Below the pieces are notes generated by a model. It did not search any database, was not told where the DNA came from, and was given only the letters and a program-made list of their open reading frames with translations. Positions 33,408-42,388 of a DNA stretch of 64,000 nucleotides are shown piece after piece. A program made the position numbers and the translations under genes. The first letter of the stretch is position 1, and each line of letters starts with the position of its first letter. The DNA is from DATLMR01 sp964615905 (GTDB lineage Bacteria > Acidobacteriota > Blastocatellia > UBA7656): assembly GCA_964615905.1 (NCBI GenBank), contig CAZTUB010000003.1:62001-126000 (forward strand). Direction: 5' to 3'.

Positions 33408-33641
33408 TCAGGCCACAACTGAGACGGCCGAGTGCCTGAAGCCGTGGAAGCCGTGGGCGCTTTTGACTCGCTCAATCCCGGCCCGCTCCATAGCAGAGTA
33501 TATTTCCTCACCCTGAGAGTATTCGGGTTGTAAGTACCACCCTCCTCGCACAAAACGATTCCGCGATGGCCCTGCGGATTCTGTAGTTAATAGTCGGCGT
33601 CGCTCGCGCAGAAGGTTGATCGGATTATCTAAATCCGGCAA
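33408..33641 (-). pseudogene. Tyrosine recombinase (phage-type integrase) C-terminal fragment
   Basis: A 77-codon frame containing IYSAMERAGIERVKSAHGFHGFRHSAVSVVA in two halves: MERAGIERV and GFHGFRHSAVS match the catalytic HxLRH-like box that ends tyrosine recombinases. The frame stops at once after this box; the region with the last histidine and the nucleophilic tyrosine is not found in frame, and no N-terminal part is present upstream because the sigma factor gene follows. It looks like a decayed piece of an integrase at the edge of the 33-62 kb segment. The rest of 32920-33650 holds the terminator and nothing else recognisable. Confidence 0.5.
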
Positions 33642-33650
33642 TGCGACACT

Positions 33651-34361
33651 CTACGTGGGCCGAGCTAGATTGGAAGTGTTGCCCGCAAGCGACCGGAGTT
33701 CTTTAAGCACGGCTGACACCAGTCGGTCGCATCGAGCGCCAAGGAATTGAAACGCCTCCGTCGTGACCGCGCCGGTATGGGCATGTATATCCTTCCGCAG
33801 CGAGGTGCGTGCCCGGTGCAGGCGAACTTTTACCGCTTCTTCACTGATGCCAAGACACTCGGCTGTTTCGGCTGTGCTCAACCCCTCGACCTCCCGCAGT
33901 ATGAAGACCGACCGATAGTTCTGGGGCAACCTGTCAGTTGCAGCTTCCAGTGCCATCTCCATCGTGTGAGTCAGCACTTCCTGTTCGGGCGATGGCGACC
34001 TCGCTTCTAAATTTATTACCTTCCCCATAGAGACAGGCGCAGCGTCAAGCTCTACGAACCTCCGGCGGTTACGGAGCCTGGAAAGCGCCTCGTGCACCGC
34101 GATCCTTGTAAGCCACGTAGAGAATTTAGCGCGGCCATCGAACTGATCCAGATGCTGGTATGAGCGGACATAGGCATCCTGCGTCACATCTTCCGCTTCG
34201 GCGTCGTCGCCCAGTATCGACCGGGTCACACGATATAGCCGCTGGTTATACCGGCGCATGAGCACCTCAAAAACGTCTGTGTCTCCGGCGCGCACCCGCT
34301 CGACGACTTCCCCGTCGGTCATCGTGTTTGCCGTATTAGTAATCGCTGCTGTATTAATCAT
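33651..34361 (-). CDS. ECF-type RNA polymerase sigma factor (paralog 1)
   Basis: 236 residues, GGAGGTAA 7-8 nt before ATG 34361. Region 2 is VFEVLMRRYNQRLYRVTRSIL...DVTQDAYVRSY...FSTWLTRIA, and region 4 is LPQNYRSVFILREVEGLSTAETAECLGISEEAVKVRLHRAR with the helix-turn-helix. Length and C-terminal tail GARCDRLVSAVL go beyond a minimal ECF. It is very close to the sigma factor at 61504: the cores match almost residue for residue. No anti-sigma gene adjoins. The upstream spacer (34362-34631) does not show the TGTAACC promoter found near the paralog. Confidence 0.92.
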   Translation of the reverse strand: MINTAAITNTANTMTDGEVVERVRAGDTDVFEVLMRRYNQRLYRVTRSILGDDAEAEDVTQDAYVRSYQHLDQFDGRAKFSTWLTRIAVHEALSRLRNRRRFVELDAAPVSMGKVINLEARSPSPEQEVLTHTMEMALEAATDRLPQNYRSVFILREVEGLSTAETAECLGISEEAVKVRLHRARTSLRKDIHAHTGAVTTEAFQFLGARCDRLVSAVLKELRSLAGNTSNLARPT

Positions 34362-34631
34362 CGCTCATTACCTCCGCAACCAATCGCCTCTTAATGGTCC
34401 TGTTGCTGCCTATGTCCGAACAACCTCGACCGAGCAGCGCGCTCGCGCCGCGACGTATGATGAAACGATCTCAGACCTGATCTTTGACCTCGCTTGCACA
34501 TAGCGCGCGTCATCCTTCAAGTCGTCTATAATCACCCCGCGCCTGTGTTTGATCACCCATCCATAGACGCTTCGCACCCTCAGGCTTAGCGAGGCTGCCC
34601 GGACTTCGATGCATCGCAAAATTCGGTCAGG

Positions 34632-35144
34632 TTATTTCGGGCGGAAGCTCCGCGCGATCTGATCTGTAGTGTCCCGGCTTACATCAAGCAAGCCCACCCG
34701 CCCGGTGAAGCGTAGAATCCACACCTCGTCTGTCTCTTCAAGAAAGTAGTATGTCCCCGCAGCCTGGCGACTCCCTTCGACGTAGTAGAACGCGATCCTT
34801 ATGCCGCGCAGTGAGTCGCCTTCAAAAGGCTCCCTGTCGGCAAGCAAGTACTTGCCGTCATAAGACCTCAAATCTTCTAATTCCTTATCGACAACTCGGG
34901 CCAGCGTGCGCCCGCCCAATCTGTCCCTCGATATTCTTAATAAGCCGTCATTCCGTTGCCCCAGTACAAACTCTGTCCTCTCTCTCCCGACGGCGTCTGT
35001 GTAATTGACGCTTCGCCAGCGTTCGCTCAAGGTGATGTTGAACCTGTTCGCCCTGTCGATGAATACTCCTTTAGATTGCGCCATGCCGAAGACGGCGCAG
35101 ACGATCATCAGGGCTATTGAGTTTATTGCCTTACTAATCTTCAT
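34632..35144 (-). CDS. Secreted protein of unknown function (PsbP/DcrB-like shape)
   Basis: 170 residues with a signal peptide cleaved near GMAQS (residue 23). The mature part starts VFIDRANRFNITLSERWRSVNY and ends TDQIARSFRPK, a pattern common to PsbP/DUF1795-like small periplasmic proteins. No cysteine in the mature chain and no catalytic motif. Upstream of the sigma gene on the same strand, 270 nt apart. Confidence 0.6.
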   Translation of the reverse strand: MKISKAINSIALMIVCAVFGMAQSKGVFIDRANRFNITLSERWRSVNYTDAVGRERTEFVLGQRNDGLLRISRDRLGGRTLARVVDKELEDLRSYDGKYLLADREPFEGDSLRGIRIAFYYVEGSRQAAGTYYFLEETDEVWILRFTGRVGLLDVSRDTTDQIARSFRPK

Positions 35145-35593
35145 AGTTACTCACCGATGCACGCATAAATGGCTTTGGGATTAGCCGAACCTGACTAATC
35201 ATTTTCCTTTGGAGAGTCTTGGAATCAGACAATCCTTAGTCCCTAAATTGACCAATGCGTTACCATTAAGGACTGCAAGGCGTATGCCATCCCAATGCGA
35301 CAAAATCTGTCTATTTTGCAAGTAATAAGGTGCCTGCCCTGCCAACTTTCGGCCACCGGTGAAAAATATTTAACAGTCTGAACACCACAGCGAATTTCAA
35401 ACTGCGGCCTGCAACCACATTAGCAGGGGGGCATCCAGCCTGGCGTGAGCTTGTTGCAATCTGTTTATTCAGAAGGGAAGGCGGGTAGTATTTCGAGGGC
35501 AAGCAGGGGTCAGCAATTCTGCTTGCCCTCGAACACCTTGTAGGTCATTCCTTACGGCGGTTCATACCTGATGCCTGTAAGTGGGGCGATGGT
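35145..35593. other. Gene-free spacer of 449 nt with one strong hairpin
   Basis: TTCGAGGGCAAGCA (35492-35505) and TGCTTGCCCTCGAA (35520-35533) form a perfect 14-bp stem with a 14-nt loop, 60 nt after the end of the Rnk-like gene. No T-run on either strand. No gene recognised in the remainder, which is visibly richer in A+T than the first 30 kb. Confidence 0.6.
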
Positions 35594-36031
35594 CTAAAGG
35601 TGATAGTCTCCCGAAGCTTCGGGCTGGTAGAGAATCTCTTCGACTTTCAGCCGCCTAAGCCCCGACGGGACTTCCCACTCAATCGTATCCCCGACCCGGT
35701 AGCCGATCATGGCTGTGCCGACCGGCGCCAGTACGGAAATCTTACCTTTCTCGGTATCCGCCTCAGTAGGGAACACCAGCGAATAGACCAGTTCCTTACC
35801 AGTATCCAGGTCTTTAAGACGGACCGTAGAGCGCATGGTGATCGCGTCGCTTGAGATCTCCTTCGGATCGACAACCTCGGCGCCATCTAACTCGTATTCC
35901 AACCGGTTCAGGTAGGACTTGTTCGAATCGCCGCCGTTGTCTCGGGCGACCTCGATCAGCTTTCTCAGCCGAGCGAGATCAACCTCAGTTATGCGTATCG
36001 TAGCTTCCTTCGTTATAGTTCCCTTTGCCAT
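35594..36031 (-). CDS. GreA/Rnk-family transcription factor
   Basis: 145 residues, GGAGGAAGT before ATG 36031. N-terminal short helical part, then the GreA/Rnk C-terminal domain: YSLVFPTEADTEKGKISVLAPVGTAMIGYRVGDTIEWEVPSG, where VLAPVGTAMIGYRVGD is the signature. The coiled-coil is too short for cleavage-stimulating GreA, so it is closer to Rnk, which binds RNA polymerase and competes with Gre factors. Divergent from the NtrC-type regulator. Confidence 0.85.
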   Translation of the reverse strand: MAKGTITKEATIRITEVDLARLRKLIEVARDNGGDSNKSYLNRLEYELDGAEVVDPKEISSDAITMRSTVRLKDLDTGKELVYSLVFPTEADTEKGKISVLAPVGTAMIGYRVGDTIEWEVPSGLRRLKVEEILYQPEASGDYHL

Positions 36032-36160
36032 TACTTCCTCCAGTCTTGATGTAATCCCTGCTTGTCGCCCCGCTCAAAGAACGCGGACTGCCTATGCTTT
36101 TAGGCAGGTATTAAGTAAAATGCTTGCTCAAATCCCTATCCCGAATAACAGGATAAGAGA

Positions 36161-37591
36161 ATGCCCAAGGATAAGATCCTGATTGTGGATGACGACTCGG
36201 CGGTGCGATGGACCCTTGCGCAGGCGTTGCGCGGGAGCGGCTATGACCCTCTTGAGGCGGGTACCGCTGCCGCAGGGTTCACCATGTTTGATGCCGAACA
36301 ACCCGCTCTCACCTTGCTCGATATTAATCTCCCTGACGAGTCGGGCCTCAGCGTTCTCAAGAAGATAAAAGAGCGCAACCCTGAAGCGCTGGTCATAATG
36401 ATCACGACCGATGTTCACGTCGAGAATACGATTGCCGCATTGCGGGGGCAGGCATACGACTTCCTGGGGAAGCCGGTAAAGCTGGATGAGCTTGAGGTCA
36501 GAATCCACAACGCGCTGGAAGCCGGGCGGTTGCGCAAAGAGGTAAATCTTATCCGCAAGGAGCGGGCACGCGAGTTCGAATTTGACCAGATCATCGGCAG
36601 CTCACAGGCCAGAAACGAGATGATCGCGCTCGCGCGCAAGGTCGCCGAAAGCGAGGTGTCAACGGTCCTCTTACAGGGGGAATCCGGCACCGGCAAAGAC
36701 CTGCTGGCGAAAGCGATTCACTACGGCTCGCGTCGCGCCCGCTCGCCTTTCGTCCCCATAAATTGCGCCGCCATCCCGGCAAGCCTTATGGAGAGTGAGT
36801 TCTTTGGCTACGAGAAAGGCGCGTTCACGGACGCGAAGGCCCGTAAGCAAGGTCTGCTTGAGCAGGCCGAGGGCGGCACGATCTTTCTCGACGAAATAGG
36901 CGAGATGGAACTCAACCTGCAAGCGAAGCTGCTCCGCGTTCTTGAAGAAGGCGCGTTCAGGCGCGTTGGCGGCCTTAAAGACGTGCCGCTCGACGTGCGG
37001 GTTATCGCCGCGTCGAACCGCAACCTCAAGGCCGACAGCGAAGACGGGCGCTTCCGGCTCGACCTCTATTACCGCCTCTCGATCATTCAAATCGAGATCC
37101 CACCCTTGCGTGAGCGCGGCACAGACGTGCTCATCCTCGCCGAGCATTTTATTGAGCGTTTCAAAGAACAGATGCGCAAACGCATTCGCGGCCTCACGCC
37201 TGAAGTGGCGGAGATCTTCCGCAACTACCGATGGCCCGGCAACGTGCGAGAGCTCCGCAACGTAATCGAGCGGGTCATGATTCTCGAAGACGGCGATATG
37301 ATAACTACCGCCTCCCTGCCCCGCGACCTCGTCGCGGATGCAACAGGCAGCGCGGAGCGGGGGGTCGCAATAGACCCTCCACCGCCACAACCGAGCAATG
37401 ATGCCGCCAGGCCGCTCGTTTCTCTTCCGCCGGAAGGCATGCCCCTCGATAAAGTGGAGATGTCGCTCGTGCGGCAAGCGCTGGCGCGCAGCGGCGGCAA
37501 CCAGACGCGCGCCGCCGAACTGCTCGGCATCTCGCGCGGCCAGCTCCGCTACCGCCTGAAGAAGCTCGAAGAGGCGACGACAGACCATTAG
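36161..37591 (+). CDS. Sigma-54-dependent response regulator (NtrC family)
   Basis: 476 residues. Receiver domain 1-120 with D10-D12 and phospho-acceptor D54 (TLLDINLPDESG), AAA+ domain about 145-380 with Walker A GESGTGKD, the sigma-54 contact loop as GAFTDA (the common form is GAFTGA), Walker B GGTIFLDEIGE and the R-finger region YYRLSIIQIEIPPLRERGTD (split motif). Fis-type helix-turn-helix at the end: GGNQTRAAELLGISRGQLRYRL. It activates sigma-54 promoters after phosphorylation. The hybrid kinase at 39108 may be the partner, but baeRF lies between. Confidence 0.93.
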   Translation: MPKDKILIVDDDSAVRWTLAQALRGSGYDPLEAGTAAAGFTMFDAEQPALTLLDINLPDESGLSVLKKIKERNPEALVIMITTDVHVENTIAALRGQAYDFLGKPVKLDELEVRIHNALEAGRLRKEVNLIRKERAREFEFDQIIGSSQARNEMIALARKVAESEVSTVLLQGESGTGKDLLAKAIHYGSRRARSPFVPINCAAIPASLMESEFFGYEKGAFTDAKARKQGLLEQAEGGTIFLDEIGEMELNLQAKLLRVLEEGAFRRVGGLKDVPLDVRVIAASNRNLKADSEDGRFRLDLYYRLSIIQIEIPPLRERGTDVLILAEHFIERFKEQMRKRIRGLTPEVAEIFRNYRWPGNVRELRNVIERVMILEDGDMITTASLPRDLVADATGSAERGVAIDPPPPQPSNDAARPLVSLPPEGMPLDKVEMSLVRQALARSGGNQTRAAELLGISRGQLRYRLKKLEEATTDH

Positions 37592-37604
37592 CCCCGTGAA
37601 GCGA

Positions 37605-38744
37605 TCAGGATTGCCTCAGAAACGCGCCGACGCCGCCCACTGCTCGGAGCCGGTCGGCCGCCTCGCCACGGAGTTGTTCCACCAGCCCGCCCATAGCCCT
37701 CACGCGCTTCGCCGCGCGGTTGAACAGGTCATCAACCGCCTGAACCCGTGCCCCGCAGTAGCCGCACACTTCCTCGTCTTTCGCTGACAGGTTGTTACAA
37801 TTCGAGCAGCGGCTGCCTCTGGCAGCCTGACCTTCGGCATAAACGAATCGCCAGACGCGGCCTGCTTGCAGCGCTGTCAGCGTCGCGTCGAGTCCGAGGA
37901 TGGCTCCGTCTTGCTTTTCCGCAGCCGGGATGAGTTCTCCGACCAGCGAGATTTCGTCCTCACGCTCAACCGATTCGACCAACTTGAGCGTCGCTTCAAG
38001 AACCTGCTGCTCGGTCGCGTCCACGGGCAAAGCCGTCGCCCCGATCACCTTAGAGCGCAGCCGCTTTGATAACAGTCGCTGGACCTCACTCGTAGCCTCG
38101 ACAGGCCCGGCCAGCACCAGGCGGTCAAACGCATGGTTGGCAGCCAACTGATCCGCCGTATCCGCAACCTGCTTGAGGTGGAGCAGCGCCTGCGTGTCGG
38201 ACCTGCGTTGGTGGCGCATCTGGGAGAGCATGCGATCCCTGCCCGATGACTTGACGTGTGTAACTTCAGCGGGCGCCCGCAGGGATTGCCGCCCTTCGAT
38301 TCCGCCGAGGAAAACTGTAAACAACCGCGCCTGCGACCTGTCGGTCAGGACCACGCCATAACGCTCGTTCTCATCGAGCATCTCAAGCAGCGGCTTCAGG
38401 TACACCGCATCACTCCATCGTATGCCGGTGACCACAGGGACGTTGACCTCGCCGGTCCAGAAGAAATCTTCCGAGTCATCACAAACTATGATCAAGCCCT
38501 TCATTCGCGGCTCATAGTCGGCAACGAACCGAAGCACCCTTTCGGCGTTCGACTCAAACGCATCCCGACTGCGCTGGTCGAGCCGACCTTTAGCCGCGCG
38601 CAATCTGTTGGCCAGCTTGACCTCGAACATGCGGTTTCGGTTTGCCGCGCGGGATTGATCTACGTTGAGATAGACGGTCAACACAGGACGGTCCGGCCTG
38701 ACCGGACGCTTTATGAGTTCACCCATATCAAATTTCGGCATCAT
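37605..38744 (-). CDS. baeRF-family protein (bacterial eRF1-like fold) with zinc ribbon
   Basis: 379 residues from ATG 38744, chosen because GGGAGGG precedes it and MPKFDMGELIKRPVRP begins the conserved part; the frame is open upstream to 39059. VLTVYLNVDQS near the start and YGVVLTDRSQARLF in the middle are typical of the archaeo-eukaryotic release factor-like (baeRF) proteins of bacteria. A C-terminal CSNCNN...CGYCG ribbon and a tail follow. The family is linked by others to ribosome or stress functions but no activity is proven. It lies antiparallel to both signalling genes beside it. Confidence 0.65.
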   Translation of the reverse strand: MMPKFDMGELIKRPVRPDRPVLTVYLNVDQSRAANRNRMFEVKLANRLRAAKGRLDQRSRDAFESNAERVLRFVADYEPRMKGLIIVCDDSEDFFWTGEVNVPVVTGIRWSDAVYLKPLLEMLDENERYGVVLTDRSQARLFTVFLGGIEGRQSLRAPAEVTHVKSSGRDRMLSQMRHQRRSDTQALLHLKQVADTADQLAANHAFDRLVLAGPVEATSEVQRLLSKRLRSKVIGATALPVDATEQQVLEATLKLVESVEREDEISLVGELIPAAEKQDGAILGLDATLTALQAGRVWRFVYAEGQAARGSRCSNCNNLSAKDEEVCGYCGARVQAVDDLFNRAAKRVRAMGGLVEQLRGEAADRLRAVGGVGAFLRQS

Positions 38745-39107
38745 GATAATTCCCTCCCCGTTCACTTCGTAATGCGGCCCGCGTTCTATAACCCGGTCCG
38801 TGATATGCGCTTTATTCGCCATGTCTACGAATGTAGATAGTGAGTGCAAGACTGGTGCCGAATCCAAAACCAGGACTTCCACCGAAATGTAACGAGTACT
38901 CGCCACACTTTGCCAAAAATCAGCCACCCCAGTGCGTGAAATCTTGCACCGCCGGTTTTTGTATATGTCCTGGATCAATTGATCCGGGTCTGAAGCGCCC
39001 TGCGAGCCGTTTCTTGACGGGTACGTCGCTTGCAGTTCCTCTCTGGCTAGTGAGATCAATAAAGAGCGCTAGACGATAAATTGACAGAGGTTATATAAAA
39101 GGATTAT
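38745..39107. other. Divergent spacer (363 nt), baeRF / hybrid kinase
   Basis: Contains TTGACA at 39081-39086 and A+T-rich TTATATAAAA at 39091-39100 just before the kinase start, with AAAAGGA as likely ribosome binding site. Spacing of -35 and TATA-like words is too short for a textbook promoter. Nothing else recognised. Confidence 0.35.
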
Positions 39108-41048
39108 ATGGCGCGACAAACTACAACAAAGAAACAGAAATCCGAGAGTCAGAAAAAGAGCAATAATACCGGATTTGAAGAGGCCAATTACCGCACGATA
39201 TTTGATGCGGTTGACGACGCGATCTTCGTTCATGACCCGGAAACGGGCGCGATAGTTGATGTCAATCAGAAGGGCTATGAAATGTACGGGTGGTCCCCGG
39301 AAGAGGGCCATGACCTCAAGCCGAGCACCTGGGGCGTAACCGGAACGCCTTTTAAAGGAGAGATCGTCTTAGAAAGAATAAGAGCGGCGGCCCAGGGGGA
39401 GCGTCAACTCTTTAAATGGGAGACCGAGGATAAAACAGGGCGCAGATTCTGGGTCGAAGTAAGCCTCAAAAGCGTCTGTATCGGGGGCAAGAATAGAGTG
39501 CTGGCTGTTGTGCGCGACATCAGCCTGCGTAAGCAGGAAGAAGAGCAGTTGCGCGAGCAGGCGGCCTTGCTCGATCACGCGACGGACGCAATCATCGTTC
39601 AAGATTTAGACGGCGAGGTGCTTTACTGGAATATGGGCGCCGAGCGAATGTATGGCTGGCTGGCCGTCGAGGCAAAAGGCAAGAACGTCCGTGACCTTTA
39701 TTATAAGGAGAACCTGTCGCAGTACAGGGCCGCTAAGAGCGCCCTGCTTGAGAACGGCCAGTGGTTCGGCGAGATACGCCAGCGCACAAAAGACGGCAAA
39801 GAGATCATTGCCGAGGGTCACTGGACGCTCGTGCCTGAGGAGGCCGGGAAGCCGAAATCAATGTTTGCGATTAACACCGATGTGACCGAGAGGAAGAAAC
39901 TCGAAGCCCAGTTTTTGCGGGCGCAACGTATGGAGAGCATCGGCACGCTGGCGAGCGGCATCGCCCACAACCTCGGCAACCTCCTGTCGCCGATTCTCCT
40001 GTCGGTTCAGATGCTCAAGCGGAAGTTCATCGACGAGGAGAGCCAGCACATGCTCGCCATTCTCAAGATCAACGCCGAGCGCGCAGGCGAGATGATAAAG
40101 CAGGTGCTGGAGTTCGCAAGAGGCATCGAGGGGGAGCGCATAGAGCTTCAACCCACGCACTTGATAAGAGAAGTGGTGAAGATCCTGAAGGGCACGCTCC
40201 CTAAAGCAATCGATATTAGAGTCTCCATCGCAGAGGACCTCTTCCCCGTTACAGGCGACGCCACTCAGATGCACCAGGTCTTGATGAATCTCGGTGTGAA
40301 CGCGCGCGACGCAATGCCTGACGGCGGCACTTTAACAATCGAGGCCCGAAATACTTACCTCGATGAGAACGATGCCCGCATGCACTTCGAGGCCAGGCAG
40401 GGCCATTACGTCCTCATAAGCGTTGCCGACACCGGGACCGGTATGCCGCCCGATGTCATAGAAAAGATATTCGAGCCCTTCTTTACTACCAAGGAGCAGG
40501 GCAAAGGAACAGGGCTCGGGCTGCCGAGCATCAGAGGGATAGTCAAAGGCCACGGCGGGTTCATCGATGTTCAAAGCGAAGTGGGGAAAGGTACGGAATT
40601 CAAAATATACATTCCCGCCGCCGCATCCTCGCAGGTAAATCGGCCCGAAGAAATCCAGCCGGGGTTGCCTCTCGGACAAGGCGAGTTGATCCTCGTCGTG
40701 GACGATGAGATTCCACTCCTGGAAATAGTCAAAAGAACGCTCGAAGAGAATGGTTATAGAGTTCTGACGGCGCGCGACGGCACAGAGGCCCTCGCCGTGT
40801 ATGCCGAGCATAAGAGGGAGATCAGCGTTGTGCTCATGGATATGATGATGCCTTACCTGGGTGGCGCGGCGACTATCCGCGCCTTACAAAAGCTCGACCC
40901 GGGTATCAAGATCATCGCCTCAAGCGGGCTGTCGGCAAACGATAATATGTTTGAGACTGCCAGCGAAGGCGTGTGTGCGTTCCTGATGAAGCCCTACACC
41001 GCCGAGACGCTGCTGAGGACGCTGGCCGATACGCTTGGCGCGGTTTAG
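39108..41048 (+). CDS. Hybrid histidine kinase with two PAS domains and a receiver
   Basis: 646 residues, soluble. PAS 1 (about 22-140), PAS 2 (about 145-265), then HisKA with phospho-acceptor H287 in ASGIAHNLGNLLSPI, HATPase with VLMNLGVNARDAMPDGG, DTGTGMPPDVIEKIFEPFFTTK and GTGLGLPSIRGI. C-terminal receiver (about 530-645) with ILVVDDE and LMDMMMPYLGG. No transmembrane segment, so it senses a cytoplasmic cue through PAS. The HNLGN H-box is of the NtrB-like type, which fits the NtrC-type regulator 1.5 kb upstream. Confidence 0.93.
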   Translation: MARQTTTKKQKSESQKKSNNTGFEEANYRTIFDAVDDAIFVHDPETGAIVDVNQKGYEMYGWSPEEGHDLKPSTWGVTGTPFKGEIVLERIRAAAQGERQLFKWETEDKTGRRFWVEVSLKSVCIGGKNRVLAVVRDISLRKQEEEQLREQAALLDHATDAIIVQDLDGEVLYWNMGAERMYGWLAVEAKGKNVRDLYYKENLSQYRAAKSALLENGQWFGEIRQRTKDGKEIIAEGHWTLVPEEAGKPKSMFAINTDVTERKKLEAQFLRAQRMESIGTLASGIAHNLGNLLSPILLSVQMLKRKFIDEESQHMLAILKINAERAGEMIKQVLEFARGIEGERIELQPTHLIREVVKILKGTLPKAIDIRVSIAEDLFPVTGDATQMHQVLMNLGVNARDAMPDGGTLTIEARNTYLDENDARMHFEARQGHYVLISVADTGTGMPPDVIEKIFEPFFTTKEQGKGTGLGLPSIRGIVKGHGGFIDVQSEVGKGTEFKIYIPAAASSQVNRPEEIQPGLPLGQGELILVVDDEIPLLEIVKRTLEENGYRVLTARDGTEALAVYAEHKREISVVLMDMMMPYLGGAATIRALQKLDPGIKIIASSGLSANDNMFETASEGVCAFLMKPYTAETLLRTLADTLGAV

Positions 41049-41146
41049 GTTTGAGTCAACCCGGCCGGAAGCCGGGAGCTATTCTCGATTTCGCTACCTT
41101 CTTAAAAGCCCTATGAAAGCAAAGCCCTATGAAAGCGCAGCCGCAT

Positions 41147-41533
41147 TCAGCCCGTTCTTACATACGGCGCCCTTGCGACGGCGGCTGCGCTTTTTGTCAA
41201 CACGGCGCTGCTTTCCAGCTCCGGGTGCTCGCCTCCCCCTTCCTCGATGCGGACACTGGTAACCAGGCGGCCTGACACCAGGCTCGCAAGCTCGTGACAT
41301 CGCCTGACCAGATCCAGCACCTGATGCCATTCACATTCCCTGCAAGCAGGGTCGAGCCTTTGATGGTGGCGGTTGCCGTCGATGATCCTTGCGATCTCGG
41401 CCAGGGGGTCTTCAGACCGATCACCGCCTCCAGTAAAGCTAATATCAAGCTCGACCCGTACCTGCCGCGACTGGCCAAAACGAAACACGGCGCGGAGGCT
41501 TGCAGGTGTAGATGCCTTTAACTCCGTTTTCAT
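41147..41533 (-). CDS. Hypothetical protein, likely co-transcribed with Hsp20
   Basis: 128 residues from ATG 41533 with GGAGAG upstream. No family recognised. The N-terminus MKTELKASTPASLRAVFRFGQSRQ is followed by a mid part with cysteines (ACRECEWHQ) and a helical CHELASLVSGRLV. It lies 31 nt from the end of the Hsp20 fusion gene on the same strand, with CTCTATTA between them. A stress role is only suggested by position. Confidence 0.5.
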   Translation of the reverse strand: MKTELKASTPASLRAVFRFGQSRQVRVELDISFTGGGDRSEDPLAEIARIIDGNRHHQRLDPACRECEWHQVLDLVRRCHELASLVSGRLVTSVRIEEGGGEHPELESSAVLTKSAAAVARAPYVRTG

Positions 41534-41564
41534 GATCTCTCCGCTAATAGAGTTTGTCAGAGAG

Positions 41565-42092
41565 TTATACGGCGGAGGCTTGCGCCTGAGACGGCTCACC
41601 GGCAGCGAGCTTTGGCAGTGTGACCATCAGTATTCCGCTTGTGAATATTGCTTCCGCTCTTTCTGCGTCAATCTCGACAGGCAGGTCCAGCATGTGGAAG
41701 GCCTCTTTCCCCAGGAGTTCTCTGGAGAAAGTATTCTCCACTGCTTCGCCTTCGATCAGATCGGCCCTGCCGCTGATGAAGAGCCGTCGCGGCTCGGCGC
41801 TGATCTTGATATTCTCGGCGCTGAAGGCCGGCATTTCTGCCTCCACATCCAGCCGATCTTTATAATCTCTGACTTTGATCGAAAGCGGCTGTAGTATCTC
41901 TGACTCTGCGCGGAGCCAGTCCGCAAGTTCTTCACCGTGCTCGCAGCCACGACTCTCGAAAAGTTCAAAAGCCCTGGCTGCAACCGCTTCCTGGAGCTCT
42001 CTTAATTTATCGACATGGGCTTCGGGTTTGATCAACTCAGGGGTCGCAGCTTTGGTTGTTGTTTGCGCTTCGCGCGCGGTTTGATGTTTCAT
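41565..42092 (-). CDS. DUF2934-Hsp20 fusion (small heat shock protein)
   Basis: 175 residues, GAAAGGAAAAG before ATG 42092. N-terminal about 20-66 matches DUF2934 (ARAFELFESRGCEHGEELADWLRAE), a short helical domain usually seen alone or on stress proteins. Residues about 70-165 form an alpha-crystallin domain (VRDYKDRLDVEAEMPAF, ISAEPRRLFISG, FTSGILMVTLPK). The GILMVTLPK strand is the conserved A-x-x-x-n-G-v-L signature. Chaperone that holds unfolded proteins. Confidence 0.85.
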   Translation of the reverse strand: MKHQTAREAQTTTKAATPELIKPEAHVDKLRELQEAVAARAFELFESRGCEHGEELADWLRAESEILQPLSIKVRDYKDRLDVEAEMPAFSAENIKISAEPRRLFISGRADLIEGEAVENTFSRELLGKEAFHMLDLPVEIDAERAEAIFTSGILMVTLPKLAAGEPSQAQASAV

Positions 42093-42388
42093 CGCTTTTC
42101 CTTTCTACGTTCGGTTATCACCTGAATAAATGCGGCGCTACCTGCGCGCCACGGCTCTTAAGGAGTGCAAAAGCTGTGCCCCCAAATTAAGTGATGCAAC
42201 CCGCATGCAGGCACAGGCTTTGACTGATTACTGCAAAGAATTTGACATCGGGATGGCTGATTTCTCGCAACCGGGCGAGACGTTATGCACATCATCTCGC
42301 ACAATCGATGCATCGACTTCAAATGCGGACCCGGCACATTGATTGCACCCCTACAAGTTCTCAAAGCTAATCGAAGGAGGAAGAGTGA

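Noticed and set aside
36161..37591. GAFTDA in place of GAFTGA in the NtrC-type regulator, as a sign of lost sigma-54 contact
   Set aside because: This D variant is seen in many working regulators of the family as far as I know, and all other motifs are intact.
41104..41137. 16-nt direct repeat AAAGCCCTATGAAAGC twice in tandem
   Set aside because: Only two copies, after the kinase gene; simple local duplication with no further structure.
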